From positions 1 to 64,000 of the forward strand of contig MU278353.1 of the NCBI GenBank assembly GCA_022385755.1: DNA of 64,000 nucleotides. The letters run 5' to 3'. This document shows positions 34,401 to 46,802 of the stretch, in pieces (position 1 is the first letter of the stretch; each line of letters opens with the position of its first letter). The notes under the pieces are model-generated. The model was given only the letters and a program-made list of their open reading frames with translations. It was not told the origin of the DNA and did not search any database. The position numbers and the translations under genes are program-made. The DNA is from Trametopsis cervina. Lineage: Eukaryota; Basidiomycota; Agaricomycetes; Polyporales; Irpicaceae.

Positions 34401-37300
34401 ACGCCCATCTCATAGCGATACAGATTTACACACTTATCGTTGACGTGCAGGGCTATCTTATTCTTGATAACCCAGGAGAGGCATGTACGCATGCTTGCTG
34501 CTCGCCACTCTGCCATCGGAGATATCTTTCACTAGTGTGCGATTTTCTTGGTTTGCTGCCTTGCCACCCCAGAGCACGCATTCAGCCGCCATCAGTATAA
34601 AACTCAATACAGAAGCCTGTTCTTGGTCATCCAAATCAAAGTCAGCTCGTTTCCTTGACTCGCGGATTGGTCGAATTTCGCCGGACCTCTGACTGGCTAC
34701 GAGGGTCTGTACACCGGGGGTGAGTGAGCACTGTCTTCTGTGTCTAGATCGAGTGGCTGCCGTGCGTGCTTGTTTCGTTTTGATGCTCCGACAGACACCC
34801 CCAGGACCCTGCCAGTAATCGCATACAATACGGACGACAGATGGGCGAGGCTCGAGACTCGGGAGAGCCATGTCGGAGTTTTGTCGTGGGACATGTAAGC
34901 GTCCATGGTACTGATCGCCCATATACTGACTGGTCGTGCACAGGGACCGTGCGTCTGCGCCATTGGCGGATGCCACACGAAAAGTTGCAGAGCGAGGTCT
35001 TGTGCGCATGACGTCGAGACGCCCTCGTTTTCCGTACAGTACCACGGTACCGCGCGATCTTGCTCCTTCGGCCAAGAAATGCCCCTTCGCTACTCGACTA
35101 GGCTTGTTCTCTCGCGGTTAATACTAGTACACACGCTGCCAGTACAGGGTCTACAATGCAGTGTGGCTATGATTGAAGATGCCACTTAGTATCCGAGGGT
35201 TGCTGGTAGCTGATCTGCCCACTCGTCCTGTGTTGTGTCCCCAGATATTGACGGTCTAGACTTTGACAGGACATTGCATACGAGCGGTCCCTCGACCTGG
35301 GGACCCTACCCTACATCTCAGGATCCTCGTGTGTCATCGATAGCACAGACAGCCGCCCTCCTCCCAGACCTGTCCCCACCGCTCCCGGCCATCGTTCGCC
35401 TACGACATACGATGTCTCCGAATCCGATGGACTGACGACATACCGACCGCGGGTTTACTACATTCCGGCGTCGAGACCTCGAGGATCGTCCTCAACCCTG
35501 AAACTGTTAGCGGTGGAGATTCCAAGTCATGGTCGGCAGAATTGCATCAACCACCAGCGGATCAGGCCCCCCGCTTTGGATATCTGCACACATGCCCCCC
35601 ATGGGATCCCGCATTGTATGATGTCGCGAATAGTGGGAGTTTCGAGGCAGTTGCGCTGTGCTTACGTCGGTGGCTTTCGTGTCGTTTCGCACGCGCTGGG
35701 TTGCCGGGTTTTGCTACTCGCGAATGCCACGAGGGCATCATATGAACACCGGGCGCCTGAGTTCCACTGTGTTGTGTTTGTTATCATTTTCCTTTTGCGC
35801 TGTGCCTTTGAAGACTTGGAGCGTTGGTGCGTGGCCGAGGCTCAATGCGTTGAATTGTGCTCACGAGGATGTGCTCCTGGTGCTAGAAATCGCTGTATGA
35901 GGCATCTCGTCGCCCTCGTCATATCCCTCGCTCGCTAGTGGCTGCTGCGTGGCGTGACCAAAGTAGTGGGCTCAGCTGGCACGCTGCAAGCTTTTGTTGA
36001 ATGCTGCAATCGTTTGACTCATATCTACGTCGGTTATGTGAACGCTTGTGGGGACAGCGACTGTTCACGCATGTGACACCAGTCTCATGGTACGTTTCAT
36101 TTGCTCCAGGCCGTCTCGTTGTCACCAGTTGGGTCATTAACGTAAACGCTACTCCCCACCATTGTAGAATAACGTTCTTCCCCCAGGATCCCGCGCTCGT
36201 CACGAACGAGGGGAGGGCCTCCGTGTTGAATGTGTGCTATTACTGGACGACTGCGCAGACATTGTACGACCAGTCGAAGGAAGCTCTGCATGGCAATGCG
36301 AACATGACACAGCCAATCTGCGTATGCGGAGGCCGCGACTGTTCCGTCATCATGACTACGTGCAAGTTTTCCCGTCGTTGCGAGAACGTAAGTAATTTCT
36401 CAGCAGAAGTCGAACCTCGAAGTCGCTCGTTGGTCGACTGACCATGGCCCTATTAGCGCAGATCCGGTCGGGCGGAGCGCGTAACAAACCGTTCTCCGCG
36501 CATGCCGCAGTTCTGTGCGTCCGCACAGCTGTCACCCATCCGCCCATTCAGTCAGTCACTCGACAAGTACTTATCCTGGTGATGCCCACACTTATCCCCA
36601 GCGGACCTTTCCGTAGCATAGGCCGGGGGAAGTCGCATTTCCCCGCAATGGTGGCGAAGCAGGCTCGTTTTCCGTGTGTCGCCCCTACTGCGTGTGACTC
36701 GCGTTCATTGATTTCCCCGCATCCCGCGTTCGCCTTTTCCCCATGGCACCGTATACGCCAATGGATCCGCTCACTCCTGCTACCATCCGTCCCTTTCCGT
36801 TCATCTTGGGACAGCATTCATTTACCGATCCCGGGGCATACACCCCTACGTCGGCCTTTGTTCTTCCGCTCACGAAGTTCTCGCGAGTCTGTGAACCCTT
36901 ACGGCGAGCGGGTGTCCTTGACAGGTGATTGTCAGAGCTCGCCTGCGTTTGCTGATATCCCCCACACACATGGAAAGGCGGGTGCGCGCCCGTGTTGTGC
37001 GGGCGGAAATCAGTTCTGTGGGTCAGCCCGTGATGAACAGACACCGTATCCACACGTCCGTCATCTTGTACTCCTGGTGCCTGCTTGTAGACGGCCGAAC
37101 ATTGACAAGACAACTTGGAATTGTTACTCGCCAGAAACAGTTTGCGACTCCCCATGCCACCAGCCGGATGACGAAAGTGGATACCTTGCATCCGTCGCTT
37201 CAAACTCAAGTGAGTCATTCATGGTAGCTTTTTCTTGTCAAATCCAGACTTATTCCTCTGTGAACGTTGTATAACACCTAAGTCATTACGGCTGCGTCGG
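34401..37300. other. Possible decayed coding region
   Basis: No intact gene can be assembled, but several stretches look protein-like. On the plus strand at 35241-35340 a frame reads DIDGLDFDRTLHTSGPSTWG after a possible splice acceptor. Just beyond, a second frame reads PTTYDVSESDGLTTYRPRVY, and at 35510-35690 a third reads SWSAELHQPPADQAPRFGYL then CPPWDPALYDVANSGSFEAV. The frame changes are not explained by obvious introns. On the minus strand 34458-35075 is open for 205 codons, and on the plus strand 36444-37274 is open for 276 codons from an ATG. None resembles a family I know. An old pseudogene or a fast-evolving gene are both possible. Confidence 0.3.
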
Positions 37301-40300
37301 CCATGATAAGATGTGGCGCATACAAATTGCACGTTGCAGGCTTATGGTTATCATATATCAAAAAGCGGTACTACGGCAGAGTTGTTTTACTAATCCGGTG
37401 CTGCGGTTGAATTGGGTTTACGATTCGAAGGGTCAAGTGGGCGGCACTGCCAGTTCTAGGGCGCATTGACGCTGCCGCCGTTAGATTCTGTCTGCCAAAG
37501 CGACAATGTGCATCTGTAAGTTTTGAGTTGATTTTGACTTGGACGTCTGGTCATGGTTGTGCCGTATACATTCCATTGCAGGTCTCGAGGGGGCCTGGTA
37601 CGCGATGCCGTGGACGAGACTGGCAGGCCGTGTCCATTCCACTGCGAGAGATGTTGACGGAGGACGTAAGCTTATGAATCCGGGGAGTTTGGGCATTCCA
37701 CGGCCACGATAACGACCTCCGGAGCATGGCACTGCAGCCGTGTACACCAAGTTAGATGGAATGCGCATATCCGCCTCTGTGATCATCGAGCAGGTCGTGC
37801 GCCGACGCTGATCATCCAACCCTCCCCGGACGTGAAGCATCAGCCCAATTGGCAGGTCGGCACATGCGACGCGCAATGGTGGTACGTAACGGTGTCCTTA
37901 CTTGTAACGGGAGTCAGCGTCGTTCAGTTACATGCTGATTCGACGAAGAGAGACTTGTCCTCTTACAACTGTTTCATGTCAGGTGCTCTCGTGGAACACT
38001 CAACTCTACACAACTTTGTGGTCTCAGCCTCATCAGCATCATCAGTTACACAGCTGCTGTTGAACGCGAGCAGTGGTTTGAATGGCCATCTCCGATGTTC
38101 AGCGTCCTCGGCATCGCCTCGGAGCGGACGCCAAATACGTCCAACCACCATCGGTATGGTCTATTTCGATCTTGTAGCTGCGGTAACTTACCTTGACGTC
38201 GTCAGTGTATACTACACATACGGCTTATCCTGTCCAGGATAAGTACTTAGGTGACTGGTAGCTTGTAACCAAGGTAAGACAAGACTTGTCTCTCCGATGA
38301 CGCATTTGCAAGATTCATTTGCTATGATTGGTGGCATCCTCGTGGCGCACTGTCACCACGCCCATGCGAATAATGCGCCGAGTTAATGAAAGTCATCTTA
38401 CTCTTTACATAGCAAGGGTCAGGTCAGGTGAAGGGGAAGGAGCGGTCGAGGCTCAGCATCATAGAAGGCTTCTTTTCCCCGCATTTCTGCGCGTGTTCGA
38501 CGCGGGGGCGTTACAGGAACTTCTTCACGCTAGAGGAATGTGAAGCAGTGAAGGGGTGCTGTGTGCGATCGCGTGATCGAGCACAACGTCCGTACCTCTC
38601 TTCTGCCCCTGCGACATATGCCCCGTCGCTGAAATGGATCTGTGATCTATTATTGCTGACTTTTCTCATTTGCGATCTTACTCAGGGCATCCCCTTTCCG
38701 TGCCATTTCCAAGGCAGCCATGAAAGACACAAGAGCGTGTGGACCTGTCCGGTTGACATATTGCTGTCCTCCCGCTGTCCTGAACGGTGGAGGTGCCTCG
38801 GGCGATTTCGGTGTGCGCAAAGAATACACCCGAGAGCAACGCGCGGGGGAGGACGTGAGTGTTTATATCTTGCATATGATTTCTGGTCACTCACTCGGAT
38901 TGGCTGCAGATAATTTCAATCGAGGGCGTACGCTGCAAGCACGATGACATCGTGAGACCGGATGAAATCAATGTTGGCGAGCCAGATATTCCGACACAAC
39001 GAGCAGGACATCAGTGTTGTAATTGCAGCTGCTAGACATGGAGAGCCGGTCTTAACTGGAATATCACCAGCACCTAAGAGGTTCCTCCCTTGTGCCGAAA
39101 GCCTGCCGACCTATCATCCTTCCCTCCGTCGCCACCGCCCCGCCTCATGAGATGGCGGGCCACTTGGACACGGGTTTTGATTAACAATCTTTCAACAAGT
39201 GCGTTGTGATCGTCGACTGGTCTTAGGCGCACTCGTCGGTGGCACTACCTACAGTCAATGAAAATAGATGTCATCCCGCTGCGGGAACGATTCGCGACTC
39301 CTGGATTAGCAATTGGAGTCTATAAACTGCTACTGGGTTCTGCGGAAGGCGGTTGACTCGGTCATCACTTGGGTGCAAAGCAACACGCAACTCACGGTCA
39401 CAGACTGCCGATGGCGCTACCCTTGCAGACCACTCCAGCTGGCAATTAAGTCGTCCCCTGGTAAGCCACGCAGGTGCAATGATCTTTCCTCAATACGATT
39501 ACTGTGGATTCTTATCTTCCGACCCCGGCGGCGTTTGAGGAGGAATTGCGACCAGTTCTGTCGTATTGCGAGTTCGCGGTGCCACAGATTACCTCGCCAG
39601 TATAAATAACGATCGACCGCGCACCGAAGGCACGGGATGTCAGCACTCCCGATCTTGTCGCAGCGGCGAGCACCACAGCGCCATCTCCAGCGATACGCCT
39701 GGGATGAGCGTTGGACGAACGAACTCTCAACTCTGGTCGGCGTTATGCGAAAGATAACCCTTTTCCGATTGAGGATGTTGGAATGTGACAGACCTTGGTA
39801 ATTGCTGACTACCCCGGATCCGCTTACCCCGCATTAAACTCTCGGACGCGCAGTGGTGGTTGGTTGCTGCGCCACCCGGATATTACGTCCCTCTGCGCTC
39901 CGTCTTTCGCCCTGGGCACATGCCATACTGAAGATTTCACAGAAGTGTTACGACCGTTCGTATGGTGTGATGACCGACCGTAGCAATCGCAGGCGACAAC
40001 GTGCAGCTGTCTGGCAAAGGCATTTTGCGGTGGCCACAGGCTAGAAGAATAGCCAATTGGCCAGCTCCGAGGAGCGCCGCTAAGGGGTTGTCATGCGCTG
40101 ATATGGGACAAGGCAAATACGCATTTGGGCATGTCTTGTCGTGCGCTGATTGGTGTCGGTAGACGGCGGACGCATGGGTCTCATGGGAAGTTACGTGAGT
40201 ACAGCGCACTAGTCTACGAAAAGGTATTTACGACAGCGGTCCGCTGGACAGTGCCCGAGGTGAATAAAGTGCGGCTGTCGGCCTGAACATTACACGCAAC

Positions 40301-41732
40301 CCGCTGTCAAATCGGGCATGCTGAGAAAGAGTCCCTGGAACGGCCCTGCAGCTACGACGTTTACCGGTCACCTACGCAAACTTTTCCCTTTCCTTCACAG
40401 GAAACAGGCACCCCGTCTTGCGCGCAATTCTCACGAGCCACACCCGTGGCCAAGGGTCGTTGCATTTAATAACGATGTTTGGCCCGATTCTCGCCTAGTT
40501 GTGAGCTTATCAAACACCACACAACGGGAACGAGCTTGCATTACATCGAGGTGCATGTTTTGGGAAACGTTGTTCCATTTGCTCACAGTCGCTCTGCGGA
40601 GAAACTAGGTGTGAACGATGGGGTAACCCTCTCAACATTCCCCCGTACCGTGGTGTCAGGACCACGGCAAAGTAGCGTTCCGTCCGTAAACCGAGAATCT
40701 ACAGCAATGGTCTCCCATTGGTGGGTTTGGGAAACACAGAGATGAACTGTCTACACCGACTACGCAGTGATATATCATTGATGGCGACTTCAACGCCAAC
40801 ATACTACACAGCCCGGGCCTGTTCGGTGCTTGGTAAGGGGAACACCGCGAGCTTCCAAAGATCTCTTACTTTATCTTTCGGCCCTGTCTCAGCTCGGTTG
40901 CTACCTGGAGAATGCGCATTGCAGTAAGCAGCAATTAGACCCGGCCACTAGGACACTGTACTATCTCCGTCGTTCATCCGCTTCGAAATATTATCTGTTG
41001 CGCGATATGGTCCACAGAACTGGGACGATATAGAATGGGTATCATCCTGTCTCAATGGCCATTGAGCGTGAAGCGAGCCCATGGACCGAAGTCACGGACT
41101 CGGTCTGTAGGACGGTACAGCCACAAAGTGCTGCATTGCTGCTTTTGGGAGAGTGAACTTCCAATTTTAGTAACAACCGATGATGCCCCTCGTTAATTAT
41201 CGGAAGCACTGTTGTATGTGGCAAACCCACTGAGTAAAAGACAACGTGCGATATCTTTCAAGTGCCACACGTAGCCAGCACTTATTGGGGTTTTTAGGGC
41301 CGCTCCGTATATGACCACCTAGGACTGCAGAATGGGGGTGTCGGTCGTGTTCGGTAACAGGAATATTTGCGGATTTAACAGCGAGCCGGTTGATTGAAGG
41401 CAGCATTCGAACCTGAGAGGTGCTGCCGTTGTTGCCAGTTGGACCCAACAACTTACATGTGGCATATGACGGTCTCGTTTAGACGGCCTGGATAGCTTGG
41501 ACAGCTAGATCGCTTCCTTGTGACAGAGCCGCCTTTGTATAATGATTCGCATAAGATGAGATGTTGACCAAAAGGGATAAATAGAGCAGATTTCTTGTCA
41601 CTACAAGGCCTTTTATTATAACATTCAGTGATGACGATCCTGTCAAGAGTATACACACTTCGCTTGTATACATGGCACATCTCTCGACGATTCTCGTCAA
41701 GACTCGCGTCATACAGCCATCCTTTGGTCGCT
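37301..41732. other. Intergenic, nothing recognised
   Basis: About 4.4 kb. Only short overlapping open frames without domain signatures. I see no terminal repeats, transposase motifs or RNA genes. Confidence 0.45.
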
Positions 41733-43920
41733 TCATAGCTGCTCGCCGTTGAGCCACCGTTTTACGAGCTCCAAGCTCTCTCTCGGCCTATCGTATGGTG
41801 CCTATATTATTACCGACTAAGTGAAGCCCAAGCGATCGTCACAAAAGATACGTGCCATATGACCTCCTCCGTGAATTGTGGCATATGTGAGCAACCCTTC
41901 GCTTCGGGTCATACCAGCAGCATATGCTTCGTCCGAGTCGGAGGTGACATTCCATTCACGCAGAGGCTGGGAAGCAAATGCTTCCTTGCCTGCCCAGTCA
42001 AGCCGGAGGGTCATGCGTTCATTTCCGATCTATACACCCTTCAGAACCCACATGCCACACATAGAACAGGCTCGCTTACCCAATTACATATCCAGTCGAC
42101 GTCACCGGCATATATCAGGACTCTGATGTCTCGTGCGAGCAGCTGCTCGATATAGAGATGGGCAGGGAGTACTTGGTCCAGTCCATCCCAAAACCTATCG
42201 TGAATCGGACGTGTACACCCAGAATAGTTCTGTGGGATGGAGGGGTGTTCATCAATACCAATTGTTTCACGTACAGACGGCTGCGAGAGGAAGGATGATA
42301 TGTCCCTGGTATACGATTCAATTAAAAAGTTTCGAAATGGTAAGAAGCGTACGTACTTGGTTATGGGATAACACATCGTGTCCTTGTAATCGCCTTCGCT
42401 AAACCACCGTGCATCAATATTTAAATCATTTGACACAACATTCTCTCCAACGGACCATTTCTTGGTAATATCATATGGATTATATCCTACCATAAACGAT
42501 CAGTATCAACAGGCATAGATGACGGAGACTGAAACCGACCAGTCTTATCGTACGCGAATGCAAGCTGAGAGCAAAAGTTCCATGCCGCCTGACAGTTTAT
42601 GGAATCGGTAGTGTCGTAGCAGGCATCCTTTAGCCCTTTCTCGCACTGCGGAAGCTAGATGATATCATTGAGCCGCTCTGGTTGGAAGAGTCAAAGTTTT
42701 GCGCTTACGATTCGCTTTAGATGTACGCAAGTGCTGCCCAAAACGTCTCAATATCGTGAAGTAATACATCCAGAGCTTGAACTACCTGATATCGATAACT
42801 GGCGGTGCTGAATGATGTTCACACCCCACGTTATAGAAAGATGGCAACATTGTCAACCAGTCGGTACACCCGTTTCCTACAGTCCAAATAAGCCGAGTTC
42901 AGCAAGCACGACACGAGAACATACCGAGCATGATAGACTTCAAGTTGACGGGAGTTGCTCCATTCTCGATCAGCCGTTTGTTTTGCTCATATATGTACGA
43001 TGCAAACGTTGGTATCATGCGACCCTAGCAAGTGATATGAGCGATACTGGGGCAATGGACAAATTACAGAGATGTGATTTTAGCACTACTCACTGCATAA
43101 GATTCTCCAGCCATGTGGAGGGCACGCCCGGTGAAAGTAACGAAGTGTTGGAAGAAAAGGAACATGAATGCAGCAATGTCAGCGGCTGCCTCCTCCGTTG
43201 TGCTCTACGTTTTTCAGTAACGTGCGAAAGGGCGAGAACAAGGCATGCTCACAACATATTCTCCGAAATCTGCGTATGAGAAACCGGTCCCAATAGGCTG
43301 GTCAATAAAGATTGTGTTGGCGACCTCGTTCCACGAGTATGGGTTGAATATCGTCTCATTGACGCTTGTAACTCTGCAAGGACCTGTTGTGGGCGACATT
43401 AATTTAATTCATCGGCGAACTTGCATATTGCCAGTGTAACCTACCGAGTTCCATGAATAGCCCGGTGGTGGAAGAGCAGCCAGGGCCGCCATTGGTCCAG
43501 AAGATGACATCATCCTTTTTCGGATCCCGTCTACTCTCAAAAAAGTAGAAGAACAAGTGCCTAGTTGAGATGTCAATGTATCCCGTGTACGCACTGCGAG
43601 AAACAGAGTGAGCACGCGAGGGACAAGTGACGGAGGTACAAGCCGCACTTAACAGTGCCGTCGCAGAATTCTTTGCTCTTCTTGACCCTCATACCATAGG
43701 CGGGGACTAGAGGGTGTCGTAGGGTAGTAAACTCCGTAGAAGACAAGGCGTCCAGGGATCCAAAAGGCGCGAAATTCTGCAAACTGCCTTGACTAAGAGG
43801 CTCCTGTTGAATGGCACGCGCACCATCGGCCGCTAAGAGGGCGTATGAGAGCAGAATGCTAGAGAATTTTAGTTTAGCGAAAACCATACTCATGAAGTGC
43901 TGTACAGAGGTGGTAAGCAT
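41733..43920 (-). CDS. Serine carboxypeptidase A (S10 family)
   Basis: A secreted carboxypeptidase with a complete set of motifs. After a signal peptide ([19 protein letters not shown]) come [46 protein letters not shown] (oxyanion), [28 protein letters not shown]+GRMIP (nucleophile Ser), SIML+[15 protein letters not shown] (catalytic Asp) and IHGGGHM+APYDRP (catalytic His). The exons are joined by 45-75-nt introns whose positions match those of paralogs B and C, including one that looks like a stop or frameshift if missed (joined product [14 protein letters not shown]). The last intron (41802-41855) begins with GC instead of GT. Start at 43920 agrees with the MLT start of paralog B; Met codons at 43893 and 43887 are alternatives. 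Confidence 0.88.
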
Positions 43921-45694
43921 GACTCGACTGTTGATATTAATGCACAGTGGACTTGTGGAGATAACCGCATGTTCGAGTTTAAGCGGCCACCCTTATCCGT
44001 GAATATTCGTCCTTTATTATCCTATCTCTTCCTGCCTACTTCGTGCGACAAAATTCTCGTTGAGAAAGAGAGAACTTACATCGTTCCCAGTCACTCGAGC
44101 GTATGGTGAACGGTGGTATCGCTGCAAAGCCGACTCGCCCGTTCTATCGGGCCGCAAATGCGGATCAAATACTAGGGACGCCGAATTCGCGAAGGTGGTC
44201 CGAGCTTGACATTCCTCCACGTTTAGTCCATCGTGAAGCTTGAACACAAACGTCGTGATACACAATGCAAACATTCGATTCAGCAAGGGTGAAACAACAA
44301 GAAACTTCTCTCATACGGGCCAGGTTGGTAGAAGACCCTGACTCGGGAGCTTACAGCAAACAGAGCCCGTAACGATGAGGGAAGTCTTCATGGAGAGGAG
44401 TACTCTTGAATTGCCTGTCATCAAGGTCTTGTAGTTCACGCTGTGGGTTGCGAAGGATACTATGCGGTGGTCTCATTGCAGGCATGTGCTGGTGAGTATT
44501 GGATAACTGCTTCCGTAACTCAAGTCCTCATTTCTTTATGCACCTCAGAGCAAGCAATTCACTGCTACATGGATATCCTTCCTTCAGTGGGTCACAGACG
44601 GGTGCGGAGTAGCGAATTTCATGCTAGAATGGGCTGATTCCGTGAGGCCCTTTCGCTGTGGATCGTCCAGTATATCGTCTTACTAGTGCTAACGAACCTT
44701 CCAGTCAGATTGAACCTATGGACGGTGTTGTTGTTGCTCTGACACCAGGTCTAGACCACACGACAGCGGCTGCTTGGATTGACTCCGACACGCAGAAGTC
44801 TACGACATTTGTTGTATCCGGGAGACGAATCTCCATCCCGCGAAGTGACGGTAGTTTCCGCGTCACCTTCTCAAGATGCAACACATCCTATCGTACCTCC
44901 AAACTCCTGAAGCGTACCTCACGGGTGTTCGTAAATCAACGGATTGGATTCGGGTGTGCGCTACATGGGCTTAAACATGAACGCAATCCTTCACTTGTAT
45001 TTGGCGTCGGTACCTGCAAGTTGATTCTCAGAATCTTGGAACCCGCGGAACTTACAGACCTCAAAGTCTCATGTGGCGGAGTGTTGCAATTTCAAAAATG
45101 ACCGGACTTACGCCCAGGCTCCTATTACCGTCCAAACCTTCCGTGCCAATCCGCTACGTAGCCCTTCGCGAGTGCGCTGCATGTTATTTCGAAGCTAGCT
45201 AACGCTGTTCTCGCCTTCCGTGGCTGATCACTTTAGCTTTCGGACGGGTTGCTCACCCGGCAAGCCTCCCCGCCTCGCCCCAGCACCGTCTCTTGGGCGT
45301 AATGATCCACATGGGCGGCACCGCTCGTGTATCCCGGACACTACGATCGTCCCAAAACAGGACATCCGCACCTGCGGAACATCCACATTGGGAGAGGTGG
45401 TGTCTTCCTGAGTCCCAGTTGAGGTTATCCTTCAGCGATGGATCGCACTGGTGCAGTGCCAAGGGCGAGAGGCCCTTTATGCGGGGCTGGTAATCAGAGT
45501 CCACTTTCGATTCGTGCGCATGCATCGGAGTGTTTCTGCAGTCTGACACAGTTTCACTTCCCTTAGTCTATTAGAGCCCCCTCTGGTGCGTGCGGATGCA
45601 ACGCTTTGAGACATGTCAAATACTCACCCTTCCCCACTGGCAGACCATCGCTGCTCTCGCAAACTCCCTCTCACTCTCTCTTTCGCACCTCGAC
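43921..45694. other. Intergenic, nothing recognised
   Basis: About 1.8 kb. A plus-strand frame of 147 codons at 44658-45101 and a minus-strand frame of 89 codons at 44017-44286 are open, but neither shows a signal peptide, domain or splice structure I can support. The right end is a pyrimidine-rich leader (ctctcactctctctttcgc) just before the next gene. Confidence 0.4.
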
Positions 45695-46121
45695 ATGCAC
45701 TTCACGCTGTTGACCGTCCTCCTACCGCTCTTTCTCCTCGTTCAGTTGGTTTACGGTGCTAGCTTGAGAGTCCGTTCGCCGTATTGTTGTACCGGCAAGA
45801 CCCAGGTCAGTATCACGTACCTTCAGACTGATCAATGACTCAACGCCTCGCCTCGCAGACGTCGAGTCTCCCTGCACAGTCTCCCCTGCGAAGCCACTAT
45901 CTCCAGAGCGCGTCGTGGAGCTGGGTCGGATTCGGGTGCACAGCACTCTCTTCAGATTGGGAGGACGCGCACAGTACATGTTATGCGATACCTATGTTCT
46001 GCACGAACACCCTGAAGGTTGGTCTTCACCAAGTTGTCTCGTATCTGTACACATGCTTAAAAGGACTTATTTGTAGGGATCCTTCGGCGGTACAGCCTTG
46101 AACTGTGTGCTTCTCGGATGA
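45695..46121 (+). CDS. Small secreted cysteine-rich protein, hydrophobin-like with six Cys
   Basis: Three phase-0 exons (45695-45805, 45859-46017, 46077-46121) give 104 residues. A signal peptide of about 22 residues (MHFTLLTVLLPLFLLVQLVY) precedes Cys31-Cys32, Cys64, Cys78, Cys85 and Cys100. The spacing CC-x31-C-x13-C-x6-C-x14-C fits class I hydrophobin positions C2C3, C4, C5, C6 and C8, and the flanking text is similar in kind (VGFGCTAL, CYAIPMFC, TALNCVLLG). Cysteines 1 and 7 of the canonical eight are missing. True hydrophobins coat aerial hyphae and form amphipathic films; whether this one can is unknown. Alternatively it is an unrelated small secreted protein. The frame is open a further 35 codons upstream, probably as leader. 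Confidence 0.55.
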
Positions 46122-46802
46122 AATATATGATGATCACCTATACGTCCCGTTCATGAGTGAAGCAGCTCCGGCCAGGGGCTACATTGTATATTACGCGATT
46201 TTTTTATCCAGGTATTCGGTTTGGACACACGGGTGGAGCTGACATTCACAACTTCATGCATCGGTCTCAACGCAAACCAGCTACCCGTCGGCCTAATTCT
46301 CTGTCTTATGATGCGGCCGATTCACATGTTGAACTAACCATGCGTCCTTGCAAATAGGGTGGTTAAGTCGAGTTCTCGTCCTACAGTATCATGTTCGCAT
46401 CGGGAGTAAAATGCTCAGCGCCATGACCAGGAGCACTTGTGTCACACCTGCGCTCTACTTATATCGACAGTTACTACTCCCCGGAATGCTCGGTGCTCGT
46501 ATTATTCGTCAGAAATTAAACCGGGGCACAACCGGCACAGTATAGGAAGGAGATTCTGAGAGGTGGCGCCCTGTTAGAGGGCAACTCCGCCTGGTCACGG
46601 TCGGGTATGTAGGCGTCTTCGCTGCACTCCGCATACTGACACCACTTAACCTTCGACGGGGACGTATACTGGTAGGAGTTTACAGATGTATCGAATCATC
46701 AACTTGTACTGGACAATATCTGAGCTGAGCATGCTGTCATCCTTCTAGCCACGTAAAACACTGAACATACCTCAACCTTTACGTGAATCGGGTCCAACCG
46801 CC
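46122..46802. other. Intergenic between hydrophobin-like and F-box genes
   Basis: About 680 bp. At 46215-46325 a plus-strand frame reads TFTTSCIGLNANQLPVGLIL, which is hydrophobic and Cys-containing but has no start or clear exon structure. Otherwise nothing was recognised. Confidence 0.35.
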
